From: Caldimonas tepidiphila
GTDB taxonomy: Bacteria; Pseudomonadota; Gammaproteobacteria; Burkholderiales; Burkholderiaceae_C
NCBI RefSeq assembly: GCF_003569765.1
Contig: NZ_QXMG01000012.1
Span: 1-64,000 of the forward strand
Direction: 5' to 3'
DNA length: 64,000 nucleotides
Shown: positions 1 to 8,497 of the stretch, in pieces
Numbering within the stretch: position 1 is the stretch's first letter
Layout of the letters: each line of letters starts with the position of its first letter
Translations under genes and position numbers: made by a program
Notes under the pieces: model-generated
What the model was told of the DNA's origin: nothing
Databases searched by the model: none
The model's input: the letters and a program-made list of their open reading frames with translations, nothing else

Positions 1-249
1 GCTCGCCTATGCGCGAGCGTCATATCCGGGGCGTGGCTGAGGATCATGACTAATCAGGCGCTGGCGCAGAAATTCACTTTAACGCGCACATCTGCTTAAC
101 CAACAAGGATTTTCCGGCTGCTGGAACTTGTGAGAGTGCGCTACTGAGCAAGGGGAAGGAGGGGATCCTCGTGCTGCCAAGCCGGTGAAATATCTAAGTT
201 GGTACGCCTTTCGGACAGCAGCGCCAACGTTGGTGTTATCGTTTAGACC
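1..249. other. Lower-GC edge sequence with no recognised gene
   Basis: This stretch is visibly less GC-rich than everything to its right and shows no Burkholderiales-like coding pattern. Reading frame 1 on the plus strand is open from the window edge to a TAA at 97-99, so it could be the last 32 codons of a gene starting outside the window. I cannot name it. The sequence stops abruptly near 246-252, where an arfB-like coding sequence begins in mid-gene, so the boundary looks like a recombination or insertion junction. I looked for integron-type and IS-type ends but found nothing convincing. Confidence 0.4.
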
Positions 250-579
250 TTCAACAAGGTCTCGAACGCGGTGCACCTGCGCTTCGACATCGGCGCGTCC
301 TCGCTGCCCGAGGCGCTGAAGGCGCGGCTGCTGGCGCTGCGCGACCAGCGCGTCAGTGCCGACGGCGTCGTCGTCATCAAGGCGCAGCGCCACCGCAGCC
401 TGGAGCTCAACCGCGCCGACGCGCTCGCGCGGCTGCACGAGTTGATCGCGCGCGCCGCCGAGGTGCCCAAGCCCCGGCGCCCCACCCGGCCGACGCGCGC
501 CTCGCAGCGCCGCCGCGTCGAGGGCAAGGTGCAGCGCGGGCAGATCAAGGCGCTGCGCGGGCGCGTCGGCACCGAGTAG
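250..579 (+). pseudogene. arfB: 5'-truncated ArfB/YaeJ-like ribosome-rescue hydrolase
   Basis: The translation reads NKVSNAVHLRFDI from 253 and ends in a Lys/Arg-rich tail with RRPTRPTRASQRRR. This is the body and C-terminal ribosome-binding tail of ArfB (YaeJ), which hydrolyses peptidyl-tRNA on stalled ribosomes. Family members begin about 30 residues earlier and carry the catalytic GGQ motif just before the NK(V/T)S segment. Here the frame runs into a TAG at 244-246, immediately before the homology starts, so the GGQ domain is absent. A GTG at 271 could start a 102-residue product, but that product would lack the catalytic motif. The 3' end is intact. I call it a gene remnant cut by whatever lies at 1-249. 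Confidence 0.75.
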
Positions 580-671
580 TCCCGCCCCCCAGCATGCGGG
601 GCGATGCAGTGGAGGTCGTCGTGGCCATTGCCGCCCGGTCACACTGGAGGCTCCTTCGGAGATCCCGCCCC

Positions 672-1325
672 ATGGACCCGCTGACGCCCATCCCCGCCCT
701 CCCCGACCTGCCGCGCCGCCGACTGCTGCTCGGCTCCGCCGCGCTGCTCGCGGCGCCCCCGTTCCTGCGCGACGCGCGCGCGCAGTCGCGGCTCGCGCTC
801 ACGCCCGCGCAGACCGAGGGCCCGTTCTACCCGGTGGAGCTGCCCGCCGACAGCGACGCCGACCTGCTGGTGCAGGGCGCGCAGCGCTATGCGAAGGGCC
901 GCCCGGCCTGGCTCGACGGCGTCGTGACCGATGCGGCCGGCCGCCCGGTGCGCGGCGCGGTGGTCGAGATCTGGCAGTGCGACGCCGACGGGCACTACCA
1001 CCACCCCGGCGACGGCGGCCGCGCCGACCCGGCCTTCCAGGGTTTCGGCCGCACGAGCGTCGCCGCCGACGGCAGCTACCGCTTCCGCACGATGCGGCCG
1101 GTGGCCTACAGCGGCCGCACGCCGCACATCCACGTCAAGGTGCGGCTCGGCAGCCGCGAGCTGCTGACGACGCAGCTCTACGTCGAGGGCGAACCGCTCA
1201 ACGAGCGCGACGGCCTGTGGCGCCGACTCGATGCGGCCGGGCGCGCGGCGCTCACGGTGCCCTTCCGAGCGGGGACGGGGGGCGACGCACTGCGGGCGCG
1301 CTTCCCGATCGTCGTCGCCGCCTGA
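672..1325 (+). CDS. Secreted intradiol ring-cleavage dioxygenase
   Basis: This 217-residue protein belongs to the intradiol dioxygenase family (protocatechuate 3,4-dioxygenase beta fold), non-haem Fe(III) enzymes that cleave catechol-type rings between the hydroxyls. The N-terminus has a twin-arginine-like signal (PRRRLLLGSAALLAAP, about residues 14-29), so export by Tat is likely. The expected ligands are visible: Tyr109 in WQCDADGHY, Tyr146 in RPVAYSGR, and His152/His154 in PHIHVKV. TEGPFYP at 48-54 is the usual N-terminal family motif. I chose the ATG at 672 because it directly precedes the signal peptide; an earlier in-frame start at 594 would add a Ser/Arg-rich leader. Exported members are common in soil betaproteobacteria and their substrates are unknown. 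No catabolic genes lie nearby. Confidence 0.85.
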   Translation: MDPLTPIPALPDLPRRRLLLGSAALLAAPPFLRDARAQSRLALTPAQTEGPFYPVELPADSDADLLVQGAQRYAKGRPAWLDGVVTDAAGRPVRGAVVEIWQCDADGHYHHPGDGGRADPAFQGFGRTSVAADGSYRFRTMRPVAYSGRTPHIHVKVRLGSRELLTTQLYVEGEPLNERDGLWRRLDAAGRAALTVPFRAGTGGDALRARFPIVVAA

Positions 1326-1400
1326 AGCGTCGCCGCCGGCCCGCCCGGGACGAGGAGAGGCTGCGCGCCCCCGGACGCGCCGGCCCCTTTGCCCGCGCCC

Positions 1401-2852
1401 TCAGCGCTGCGTCACCTCGTCGAGGAAGCGCACCTTCACGCGCTTGCCCTTGACCGTGCCAGCCGAGAGCTTGCGCACCACGTCCTTCGCGATCCCGCGC
1501 TCGACCGCCACGTAGGTGTGGAAGTCAGTCACATTGATCTTGCCGATCTGCGCGCCGGCGAAGCCCGCGTCCTTGGTCAGCGCGCCCAGCACGTCGCCGG
1601 GCCGGATCTTCTCCTTGCGCCCGCCGAGGATCTGCAGCGTGACCATCGGCGGCAGCAGCGGCTCGTCGCTCGCGGCCTTCAGCTCGCTCAAGGGATGCCA
1701 CTCCGACTCGCGGCCCTGCACCTGCTCGATCGCGCCGACGCGGCCCATCTCGTCGAGGCTCGCGAGGTTGAGCGCCCAGCCCTCCTCGCCCGCGCGGCCG
1801 GTGCGACCGATGCGGTGGACGTGCACGTCCGGCTCGGGCGTCACGTCCACGTTGATGACCGCCTCGAGCTGCGCGATGTCGAGCCCGCGCGCCGCCACGT
1901 CGGTCGCGACGAGCACCGAGCAGCTGCGGTTGGCGAACTGGATCAGCACCTGGTCGCGCTCGCGCTGCTCCAGGTCGCCGTGCAGCGCCAGTGCCGCGAA
2001 GCCCTGCGCCGAGAGCACGTCCACCAGGTCGCGGCACTGCTGCTTGGTGTTGCAGAAGGCGATCGTGCTGGCCGGCCGGTAGGCCTTCAGCAGCAGCGAC
2101 ACCGCGTGCAGCCGCTCCTCCTCGCGCACCTCGTACCAGCGCTGGCGGATCGTCAGCGGCGCATGGCGCTCGACGAGCTTCACCTGCTTCGGCTCGCGCA
2201 GGAACTGCCGGCTCAGCTTCTCGATGCCCTCCGGGTAGGTGGCGGAGAACAGCAGCGTCTGGCGCTCCTTCGGGCACTGGCGCGCGACCGCGACGATGTC
2301 CTCGAAGAAGCCCATGTCCAGCATGCGGTCGGCCTCGTCGAGCACCAGCGTGCCGATCGTGTCGAGCGCCAGACTGCCGCGCTCAATGTGGTCGAGCAGC
2401 CGCCCGGGCGTGCCGACGACGATGTGCGCGCCGTGCTCCAGGCTGGCGACCTGCGGCCGGATCGGCGCGCCACCGCACAGCGCGAGCACCTTGACGTTCT
2501 CCTGCGCGCGCGCGAGACGCCGGATCTCCTGCGTCACCTGCTCGGCGAGCTCGCGCGTCGGGCACAGCACCAGCGCCTGCGGGCTGAGCCGCCGCGCGTC
2601 GAGCCGCGAGAGCAGGGCGAGCGAGAAGGCCGCGGTCTTGCCGCTGCCCGTCTTGGCCTGCGCGATCAGGTCATGGCCGGCGAGCGCGAGCGGCAGGCTC
2701 GCGGCCTGGATCGGCGTCATTTCCTCGTAGCCCAGCTGCTGCAGGTTGGCGAGCGTCGCGGGCGCGAGCGGCAGGCGGGAGAAGGACAGCGCCGCGGGGG
2801 CGGCGGCCGGCGTGTCGCCGGCGGAAGGATCTCGGGAAAGGTCTTGGCTCAT
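1401..2852 (-). CDS. dbpA: DEAD-box ATP-dependent RNA helicase DbpA
   Basis: This 483-residue helicase has the full DEAD-box motif set: the Q motif region TPIQAASLPL, Walker A AKTGSGKT, PTRELAEQ, TPGRLLDHI, DEAD followed by RMLDMGF, SAT, and HRIGRTGRAG. The C-terminal ~75 residues (GGRKEKIRPGDVLGALT through VKVRFLDEV) form the DbpA RNA-binding domain, which in DbpA recognises 23S rRNA hairpin 92. The likely role is therefore late 50S ribosomal subunit assembly. The length matches the family. It is monocistronic, converging on the dioxygenase gene. Confidence 0.93.
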   Translation of the reverse strand: MSQDLSRDPSAGDTPAAAPAALSFSRLPLAPATLANLQQLGYEEMTPIQAASLPLALAGHDLIAQAKTGSGKTAAFSLALLSRLDARRLSPQALVLCPTRELAEQVTQEIRRLARAQENVKVLALCGGAPIRPQVASLEHGAHIVVGTPGRLLDHIERGSLALDTIGTLVLDEADRMLDMGFFEDIVAVARQCPKERQTLLFSATYPEGIEKLSRQFLREPKQVKLVERHAPLTIRQRWYEVREEERLHAVSLLLKAYRPASTIAFCNTKQQCRDLVDVLSAQGFAALALHGDLEQRERDQVLIQFANRSCSVLVATDVAARGLDIAQLEAVINVDVTPEPDVHVHRIGRTGRAGEEGWALNLASLDEMGRVGAIEQVQGRESEWHPLSELKAASDEPLLPPMVTLQILGGRKEKIRPGDVLGALTKDAGFAGAQIGKINVTDFHTYVAVERGIAKDVVRKLSAGTVKGKRVKVRFLDEVTQR

Positions 2853-3040
2853 GCCGGATTATCCGCGGCGCCCGCCTCGCGGCCGCCGCACGCACCCGCA
2901 CCGCAGCGAGGGCCATCGCGCCCCGCCGGCCCCGGCAGACAGCAGGGGAAAGTCCCGGCGGTACGAATGTGCGCTACGTTTGCGATGATCCCGCCCGCCG
3001 CCCCGTCCCGGGGCGAAGGGACGGGGGAGAAGGAGCGGAC

Positions 3041-3379
3041 ATGATCGAGGGACTGGTGAGCGGGCGGCTGCAGGGCCGGCCCGAGCAGCGCAGCGACAGG
3101 AACGGCCAGCCCTTCGTGGTGGCGAAGATGCGGACCGCGCCGGCCGGGGGCGACGGCGAGAGCCTGTTCGTCAACGTGGTGGCCTTCGCGGAGGCCGCCC
3201 GCACCGCCCTGCTGGCGCTGGAGGACGGCGACGTGGCTGCGCTCGCCGGCAGCCTCACGCCGAAGGTCTGGACCGACCGCGAGGGCACTGCCCGCCCGGC
3301 ACTGGACATGGTCGCGTCCCAGGTGCTGACGGCCTATCACGTCAGCCGCAAGCGCGACGCGATGGCGGGCGACGCCTAG
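3041..3379 (+). CDS. Short single-stranded-DNA-binding (OB-fold) protein
   Basis: This 112-residue product resembles the OB-fold part of bacterial SSB: MIEGLVSGRLQ at the start, a central FVNVVAF strand matching the SSB W/F-x-x-V-x-x-F pattern, and a KVWTDREG loop. It lacks the long flexible tail and the acidic C-terminal DDDIPF-type tip that normal SSB uses to recruit partners. It is probably an accessory SSB paralogue rather than the essential gene. The ATG at 3041 is preceded by GGGGGAGAAGGAG and is preferred over an in-frame start at 2969. It is transcribed divergently from dbpA. Confidence 0.75.
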   Translation: MIEGLVSGRLQGRPEQRSDRNGQPFVVAKMRTAPAGGDGESLFVNVVAFAEAARTALLALEDGDVAALAGSLTPKVWTDREGTARPALDMVASQVLTAYHVSRKRDAMAGDA

Positions 3380-3469
3380 CGGCAGCGACACCGATGCACA
3401 TGGGTTAACCCGGATACCGGGCCGTGTTCAACGCGGGTGATGATCTTTCTCACAGGAAGGGAGGACTTC

Positions 3470-3745
3470 ATGACGCATGACGTTTACGGCTACCGCAAGG
3501 GCAAACCGTTTGCCGTCCTCACGCGCAAGCCCGGCGCCAGCCCGACCTACGTGCCGCTCGCTCCGACGGAAGCCGAGGAGCCGGCGGAGGGGAACGGCGC
3601 GCTGGTGTGGCGGACGACGGCGCAGATGCGAACCGCGCTCGAGCTGCTGGCACCGGACAAGGATCACACGGGCGAACGCCTGTTCATCACCGAGCTGCTG
3701 CGCGCCTCCCTGGAGGACGGCGGGGTCTGGGTGCGCTTCCACTGA
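3470..3745 (+). CDS. Small hypothetical protein, 91 residues
   Basis: The start at 3470 follows a good ribosome-binding site (GGAAGGGAGG about 6 bases upstream). The product has no signal peptide or membrane segment. It is moderately acidic and ends in LEDGGVWVRFH. I do not recognise a family. It converges on the DUF1488 gene. The codon pattern looks coding in this frame. Confidence 0.55.
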   Translation: MTHDVYGYRKGKPFAVLTRKPGASPTYVPLAPTEAEEPAEGNGALVWRTTAQMRTALELLAPDKDHTGERLFITELLRASLEDGGVWVRFH

Positions 3746-3815
3746 ACCCCGGTCGGCGGACCGGCAAGGGGCGGGGCGCGACGACGGCCGATTGCGACGG
3801 AAGCACCCGTGCCGC

Positions 3816-4106
3816 TCAGGCAGGGGCCGTCTGGCGCTCCAGCTGCGCGCGGTACATCCGCGCGCGCAGATCGTTCGGCTCGATGAAAACGGGGGAGCTT
3901 GCACCGTCGAGGATGAGCCGGCAGGCGACCTCCTGGATCTCGGCCGCCGACCTGCGGAAGGCGTCGAGCGCGCTCTGCCCCTCGGCAGGGCGCAGCAGGG
4001 CCGTGGTCGCGATCGCCACCACCTTCCTGCGTCCCTCGATCGACACGCAGAAAGCCACCCCCTCCTGGACGAGGACGGGGTTGGAGAATCGTGCGGCGCC
4101 GGTCAT
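3816..4106 (-). CDS. DUF1488 family protein
   Basis: The product has about 96 residues with the DUF1488 pattern: an N-terminal FSNPVLVQEGVAFCVSIEG segment, then VVAIATTALL, and a helical DAFRRSAAEIQEVA stretch. The family function is unknown. I placed the start at the ATG at 4104-4106. The ribosome-binding site there is weak. A longer in-frame opening to 4247 has no family character and a lower-GC sequence. Confidence 0.6.
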   Translation of the reverse strand: MTGAARFSNPVLVQEGVAFCVSIEGRRKVVAIATTALLRPAEGQSALDAFRRSAAEIQEVACRLILDGASSPVFIEPNDLRARMYRAQLERQTAPA

Positions 4107-4353
4107 GGATGGGAACTGCTGGTCTGGGAGCGAACCACTGTACCCGCAACTCTTGCAGGCACACAACCGGAACGACGTAACATCCCCTATGAATGTGCAA
4201 GCTTTGGCAGCACGGGGAAGACGAAGGTCGGCAACGTGCAACCGCAACGGCGCCGGTCTCTATCCCTTCAGCATGAGCGCTCGCCGCTCAGGGCCTTCGT
4301 CTACGACGTCGAGCGCAAGCGCGTACGGTCCCGGCCCCGCCCGTCGTTCCCGA

Positions 4354-4497
4354 TCACTTCGAGCGCAGCAATCGGCCCACCAGATAGAGGACGAGGCACA
4401 GGCCGAGGACGTAGAGCGACAAGCCCGGCAGTTCCGCTTCCAGCACGTAGCGGGGGATGCCGGTGATGTCGGCGAGAAAGCCAGCGACAGCATCCAT
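4354..4497 (-). CDS. 47-residue single-pass membrane protein
   Basis: This tiny ORF starts at 4497 behind AAAGGGTTGAA and encodes one hydrophobic helix (LYVLGLCLVLYLVGRLL) ending in RSK. That suggests an inner-membrane peptide with a cytoplasmic basic tail. No family is recognised. The good Shine-Dalgarno sequence and strong hydrophobic periodicity support it. Confidence 0.5.
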   Translation of the reverse strand: MDAVAGFLADITGIPRYVLEAELPGLSLYVLGLCLVLYLVGRLLRSK

Positions 4498-4814
4498 TTC
4501 AACCCTTTCATAGCCGGTGGACGGCCGAAGGTTGGCGAACACTACGGCTGAAAGATAAATCTGCCCGCCCCGCTCACGCCACGCGGATTCGAGGGGACGA
4601 ATTCCTTCGACACCCGGCATGGAGGAGCGGTTGCGCTGCGCCTTGCTGGCCCCTACCCGGTCGATCCACCTCGCCCTGCCTTCCGGGCGCAGCGAATCGG
4701 CCATCGCGGATGCGGCCGCTCGTCGGACTCCTGGGCGCTCATGCTCTCGAATCCGGAAAAGGCTGCCTGCGCCGATCCGGGGCGATTCGCCCCCGACCTC
4801 GCTGGCGCGCGGCA
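4498..4814. other. Intergenic stretch without a recognised gene
   Basis: About 320 bases separate two small minus-strand membrane-protein genes. I see open frames on both strands, but they lack a good start and a plausible composition. No terminator hairpin with a T-run is obvious. Confidence 0.4.
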
Positions 4815-4997
4815 TCAGGATTCGGGCTTCGAGTCAGCCGCCCTCCTCTGCGCCTCCTTCCTCGCGATGAACTTCGCGACCTGCCACAGCACGGCCATCG
4901 CGGCGAAGAAAAGCATCCGGCCGCCGGACATCAGCCAGCCCGCGTCGGCGACGGCGAGCCGGAGCCGCAGCAGGAAAAGCCAGGCCGGCTTCCTCAT
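4815..4997 (-). CDS. 60-residue small membrane protein
   Basis: It starts at 4997 behind a purine-rich AAGGGGGATGCG. The product has two hydrophobic stretches (WLFLLRLRLAVADAGWLM and MLFFAAMAVLWQVAKFI) and a charged tail (ARKEAQRRAADSKPES). An upstream in-frame start at 5015 is possible. The function is unknown. It lies among several small accessory membrane genes. Confidence 0.5.
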   Translation of the reverse strand: MRKPAWLFLLRLRLAVADAGWLMSGGRMLFFAAMAVLWQVAKFIARKEAQRRAADSKPES

Positions 4998-5178
4998 CGC
5001 ATCCCCCTTCCCCACGCTCGCCTCGCCCCTCGGCGAGCCCCTGGTTCATGAGACAGCGGCCGCGCGAAGACGCGGTGGCGGCGCCTGTACGGATGCACAC
5101 CCCCTCGATCGCGGAGGTCGGCGCAGGCCCTCGCGGAGCCTGTCTTGCTTCGGTTCCTGCGCACAGGAGGCCCTCCAC

Positions 5179-5397
5179 ATGAACCCCGACAGCAAGCCCA
5201 ACACCCTGCTCGGTACCGACTACCGCATCGCCCTGCTGGAGATCGCCCTTACCGGGCAGCGCAGGCGCATCCACCAGTTGTCGGAGGACGGGCTGAGCAC
5301 GACGATGGCCACCGCCGTGCTCCAGGCCGAGGAGGCGGTGCTGAAAAGCTTGAAGGCCTACCGGAAACTTCTGCTCGCCATGCCGCCGATGAGGTAG
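5179..5397 (+). CDS. 72-residue hypothetical protein
   Basis: An excellent AGGAGG lies 8 bases before the ATG. The product is mostly helical and soluble, with a Gln/Arg-rich centre (TGQRRRIHQL) and heptad-like leucine spacing toward the C-terminus (VLKSLKAYRKLLLAM). I do not recognise a family. A weak GG-N10-GC sigma-54-like match sits at 5135-5148, but its -24 element is poor. Confidence 0.55.
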   Translation: MNPDSKPNTLLGTDYRIALLEIALTGQRRRIHQLSEDGLSTTMATAVLQAEEAVLKSLKAYRKLLLAMPPMR

Positions 5398-5421
5398 GCC
5401 GCGACACGGTGCCGCGGCAAC

Positions 5422-5820
5422 TCACCGCCTGACGGGGGCGGCTGCGGAGGCCGCCCGGGCGACGAGGCCGCGGGCGATCATGACGCCGAGGACGATGCCC
5501 AGCAGGTCGGCCACCAGGTCGGCCCAGCTCGCATGACGGTTGGGCGTGAGCGACTGCAGCATCTCGATCAGCGCGCCGAAGGCGAGCAGGCCGGCCAGCA
5601 CCGGTGCACTTGCCGCCGGGAACCCCAGGCCCGCGACGACCGCCAGCACGGCGAAGGCGGCCAGATGGTGGAGCTTGTCCCATCCGAGCAGGCTGCCCGG
5701 AACCTGGGGCGCGCCGGGTGCCAGCGCGAGCCAGGTCACGACGCAGAGCAGCAGCACCAGCGTGCAGCGCCAGAAGCGCGCGGCATGGGGTCCGGCCAGA
5801 CGGACAGCGAGAGTCTTCAT
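5422..5820 (-). CDS. VanZ-like integral membrane protein
   Basis: This 132-residue protein has about four membrane segments and the VanZ-family pattern: GWDKLHHLAAFAVLA followed by the Glu-containing LIEMLQSLTPNRHASWADLVADLLG motif. The name comes from the teicoplanin-resistance accessory VanZ, but most homologues have no proven role in drug resistance and their function is unknown. The length is typical. The gene is transcribed toward the 72-residue ORF. Confidence 0.8.
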   Translation of the reverse strand: MKTLAVRLAGPHAARFWRCTLVLLLCVVTWLALAPGAPQVPGSLLGWDKLHHLAAFAVLAVVAGLGFPAASAPVLAGLLAFGALIEMLQSLTPNRHASWADLVADLLGIVLGVMIARGLVARAASAAAPVRR

Positions 5821-5879
5821 GGTTGTGCTTGCCGGCAGGAAGGCTGCCCGAAGCAGCGGCGTCGCATGCCGGGCGGGAA

Positions 5880-6005
5880 AGAAAGAAGCCCGGACGAGCC
5901 GAGTTTTGAACCTGGGGGCTTTCTCGCACCCCGTGTTTTTCTTGCCTTTTCTGGTGGTTCCTGTGTGGCTCGAACACTCGATCTACGGATCAAGAGATCC
6001 TTGAG
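5880..6005 (-). repeat. Decayed tRNA-Lys 3' half plus downstream flank (att-like repeat)
   Basis: On the minus strand 5953-5997 reads as the 3' half of a tRNA: anticodon loop CTCTTGA, the 3' anticodon stem, a T-arm with TTCGAGC, and a terminal CCACCA. It closely matches the intact tRNA-Lys(CTT) at 8571-8646. The similarity continues past the tRNA end through the poly-pyrimidine stretch and the GCCCGG terminator stem. The 5' half is missing and acceptor pairing cannot form, so it is not a functional tRNA. Such a partial tRNA duplicate is typical of a tRNA-targeted integration or of an unequal duplication. Confidence 0.7.
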
Positions 6006-6505
6006 CAGGGTATTTCCGGCGCCGGCCTCCAGGAAAGATCTTATCAAAATCAATCACTTAGCTTCAACCCCAGGAGCCGATGACCTGCTACCGACAGGCC
6101 CGGGAAGTGACCAGACGCTGCACAAACCACCGGAACGGGAGCGGTGGGACCGAAGTCGGTTCGCTGCTTCCGGAGGCCGACGCAGTGAAGGACGCAATCA
6201 TCGGCGCCGAAGGAGTTGCGTTAGAAGGCCAGGGTGATGTTGTTCTCGCCGTTGGAGCGACAGAGATTCGGTCCGAGCGAGCCGGCGCAGGGGACCAAAG
6301 ACACCGGGATTGCGGCGGATGCGCTTGACCTCCTTGGCCAAGGGGGCGTCGAGCACAGGGTGCAGCCGGTTTTAAATGTTCCAGCTTCCGCAACAAGGCG
6401 TAACTCCTCCAACTCATTCAGCCGCTACCATCCCAAGCCGTAGTGAACAGCCCTGAGAGGGAAACGGGGAGGCGCGAAATCGCCGGCATAGCGCCCCCGG
6501 GAAGG
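6006..6505. other. Degenerate, probably non-coding stretch
   Basis: About 500 bases of lower-GC DNA between the tRNA remnant and the secreted unknown protein. Short minus-strand ORFs (for example 6221-6412, ending GENNITLAF) could be scraps of a decayed gene, but no frame keeps a consistent coding pattern. I cannot identify a parent family. Confidence 0.4.
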
Positions 6506-7174
6506 TCAACGCGTTCCGGGGCAGCTCACCCGGGCATTGAACTGCATGAATGTGCCTGCCGGGTTGTACCGGTAGAGCCAGACATGCAATTCGTAGTGAG
6601 GCGTGAAACCGTGCGCCTCATCGATCTCGGTGAGGGGGTTGTCGACCATGTAGTAGTACTGGTTCTCGCCAAAAGTCGGCGGCTCGGTATTGCCGGCAGC
6701 CTGCCAGGCCTGAGCAAACACCAGATTCTCCACCGCCACCAATTCATAGCTGCCGTCGGCCTGCGGCTCGTAGACCAGCACTCCCGGGCGGGTGAAATCG
6801 GTGTGGGTCCCGGTACCGTCAACGCGCGGCGAAACGCCGGTGATCCCGAGCAGGTCCGGCCGGATGACATGCACGCCCATCGCGCCGAGTTGCCGCGGCA
6901 GACCCTCCATCTCCGCCGTCACACATTCCGCGGAGGGCGGAATCACGTAGCCTTCAGCGAGCGCGACGTTGATGTCCCGGAAGCGTTTGGTTGCCTGGCG
7001 GATCCTTAGCAACTCGCGGGCCTGCTCCGCGTGCCCGCCAAGCGCGTCGTTCACTTTGTCCTCCTTGCCGTCCTTGCCTTCGTAGGTGGAGGAATGAGCT
7101 GCGGCGGGCGGCACCCCAGGGCCTGCGAGCATCGCGAGGGGCACGACCACCCCGGCTATCAATTTGCGCAACAT
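6506..7174 (-). CDS. Secreted protein of unknown function
   Basis: This 222-residue protein has a clear Sec signal peptide (LRKLIAGVVVPLAMLAGPGVPPAAAHS). The mature domain carries conserved-looking blocks: an EGYVIPPSAECV segment, GAMGVHVIRPDLL, PGVLVYEPQADGSYELVAVEN, and a C-terminal HYELHVWLYRYNPAGTFMQFN with two Cys residues that may pair. I have seen this architecture among uncharacterised periplasmic proteins but know no function. The start is the ATG at 7174 behind AAGGAG. It lies between the tRNA remnant and the intact tRNA genes and is less GC-rich than core genes, which fits acquired DNA. Confidence 0.7.
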   Translation of the reverse strand: MLRKLIAGVVVPLAMLAGPGVPPAAAHSSTYEGKDGKEDKVNDALGGHAEQARELLRIRQATKRFRDINVALAEGYVIPPSAECVTAEMEGLPRQLGAMGVHVIRPDLLGITGVSPRVDGTGTHTDFTRPGVLVYEPQADGSYELVAVENLVFAQAWQAAGNTEPPTFGENQYYYMVDNPLTEIDEAHGFTPHYELHVWLYRYNPAGTFMQFNARVSCPGTR

Positions 7175-7632
7175 TAGCAACTCCTTCGGACCGTAGCAGG
7201 AAGCGAAGAAAAACCTTTGCGGAGCGAAAGCGGATGGAAATTCAGCCCTTTTGCTGGCAAAGGAGAGGCATGCACGAAAACAAATTATCGAACTGTCTCG
7301 ACCGAGAAAATGAAAGGCGGCGCAACTCTCATTTCAGAAAGAGATGACTGATCGTCGCCAGCCCAGCCATAAAATTCCCTTGTTTCCGCTCATCCGGCAA
7401 TGCCAATCCAGGTTCAGCCCTCGATTCCGCAACTTGGCCGGCGCGCCTCCTCGGACAGTCCTGCCTGCGCAACTCATGCATGCGGCTCCCGTTGACGCGC
7501 ACGTTCGCGCCCCCCCCGGAAAGTCCTCGGCGGCTTGCCCCTCCGTTTCGGTGCATCGCGGCCCCGGCGCTTCAGAGCGGGCGTCGGGCAAGATCGCGCA
7601 CCTGCCGGCTCATCCGTCAGCGGGGCCTGAGC
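7175..7632. other. Gene-free stretch upstream of the secreted protein
   Basis: About 460 bases, partly AT-richer (7190-7400), with no convincing ORF on either strand. It must hold the promoter of the minus-strand gene starting at 7174, but I see no clear -35/-10 pair. Confidence 0.4.
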
Positions 7633-8118
7633 TCACTTCTTGGAAGGGTCGTCCGCCGGATTGATGTAGTTCACCGACCAGGGCCCCATGCCGTGCAGCT
7701 GGACGATGGTTTCCTCTTTCGCCAGCACGAAGTGCGGGCTTTTCGGCTGCATGATGGCGACGCTCCCCGGCGGCAGGGCCATGAGCTTGCCTTCCTCGAA
7801 CTTCTCGCCGTGGCCGATGTAGAAGGTGCCGGACATCACCGTCATGTGCTCGATGCCGGGATGCCAGTGCGGCGGGATGCGCGAGTTCGCGGGCAGCCTC
7901 AGGCGCACGGTGAAGGGGCCGGGCTGCGACATCGGCCCCTCGATGACGGCGATATCGGCGCCGGCGATCGAGGGCAGGGGTTTCCACGTCAGCTCTCCGG
8001 GCTTGACCATCAGGTGGCCGCCACCATGGGCAGGAGCGGGCTGCGCCTGGACGGTGCTGACGAAAGCGGCGGAACCGCATGCGAGTGCCAGCGTGAGGGC
8101 AGCGATACGCAGGTTCAT
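7633..8118 (-). CDS. Secreted cupin-domain protein
   Basis: This 161-residue protein has a signal peptide (MNLRIAALTLALACGSAAFVSTVQA) and a single cupin barrel. The first cupin motif is visible as PPHWHPGIEHMTVMSGTFYIG, with the His-x-His...Glu metal-ligand arrangement; the second is near LPPGSVAIMQPKSPHF. It is probably a periplasmic metal-binding cupin. Substrate and reaction cannot be predicted. The ATG at 8118 has a strong AAGGAGAAG site, so longer in-frame openings to 8535 are not used. Confidence 0.8.
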   Translation of the reverse strand: MNLRIAALTLALACGSAAFVSTVQAQPAPAHGGGHLMVKPGELTWKPLPSIAGADIAVIEGPMSQPGPFTVRLRLPANSRIPPHWHPGIEHMTVMSGTFYIGHGEKFEEGKLMALPPGSVAIMQPKSPHFVLAKEETIVQLHGMGPWSVNYINPADDPSKK

Positions 8119-8497
8119 TTGCTTCTCCTTGAGGACCGGTGCCGCACCGATTGCGGCGGGATCCGGGTCTCGGAACCCGGACAAACGGCTGCCTCGCGCG
8201 ATGCGCGCCCCTGCGCCGCCGGGGCGGACGAGGGAGATGGAGAGAGGGGTGCGGGCGCAGGCAGCATCTCGACCTCCGGAAGGCTTCCTGGGAGGCGGAT
8301 TCGCGAGGGGGTGGGAAGGGGAACGAGCCGGGCGAAGAGGACAGACGTGTGCCACTTCATTGAACGCCCGAAGACGGCCCTGCCCCATCCAGACTATCCC
8401 TAGGGGCAGGCAGAAGCCCCGGGCGAGGGGCCCGCGAGGCCGCTTTGGGACGGAGGGGCAGCGCCCGCAGAGAACCAGAGATGGACCGGAAAAGAAA
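8119..8497. other. Intergenic stretch downstream of the tRNA-Lys genes
   Basis: About 380 bases between the cupin gene and the tRNA terminator. Open frames here look like high-GC noise. No gene, repeat or promoter is supported. Confidence 0.4.

Noticed and set aside
94..249. Possible integron attC site (GCTTAAC core with a downstream GTTTAGAC)
   Set aside because: The second core does not match GTTRRRY and the arms do not pair, so an attC call is not supported.
79..642. Long minus-strand ORF across the arfB remnant
   Set aside because: It is antisense to a clear ArfB-like reading frame and has the Arg/Ala/Gly bias of a high-GC shadow frame.
1389..3044. 551-codon plus-strand ORF antisense to dbpA
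   Set aside because: The opposite strand encodes an intact DEAD-box helicase. The ORF is a composition artefact, as are many others opposite tolB, rng, purD, rpoN and the glycosyltransferases.
5135..5148. GG-N10-GC match before the 72-residue ORF as a sigma-54 promoter
   Set aside because: The spacing and TTGC fit, but the -24 block (GGAGCC) is poor and the site lies outside the cluster of good matches.
5953..6005. A functional third tRNA-Lys gene
   Set aside because: Only the 3' half is present; acceptor and D-arm pairing cannot form.
6221..6412. 63-codon minus-strand ORF ending GENNITLAF as a pilin-like gene
   Set aside because: There is no prepilin motif or continuous coding pattern. 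I left it as a possible scrap of a decayed gene.
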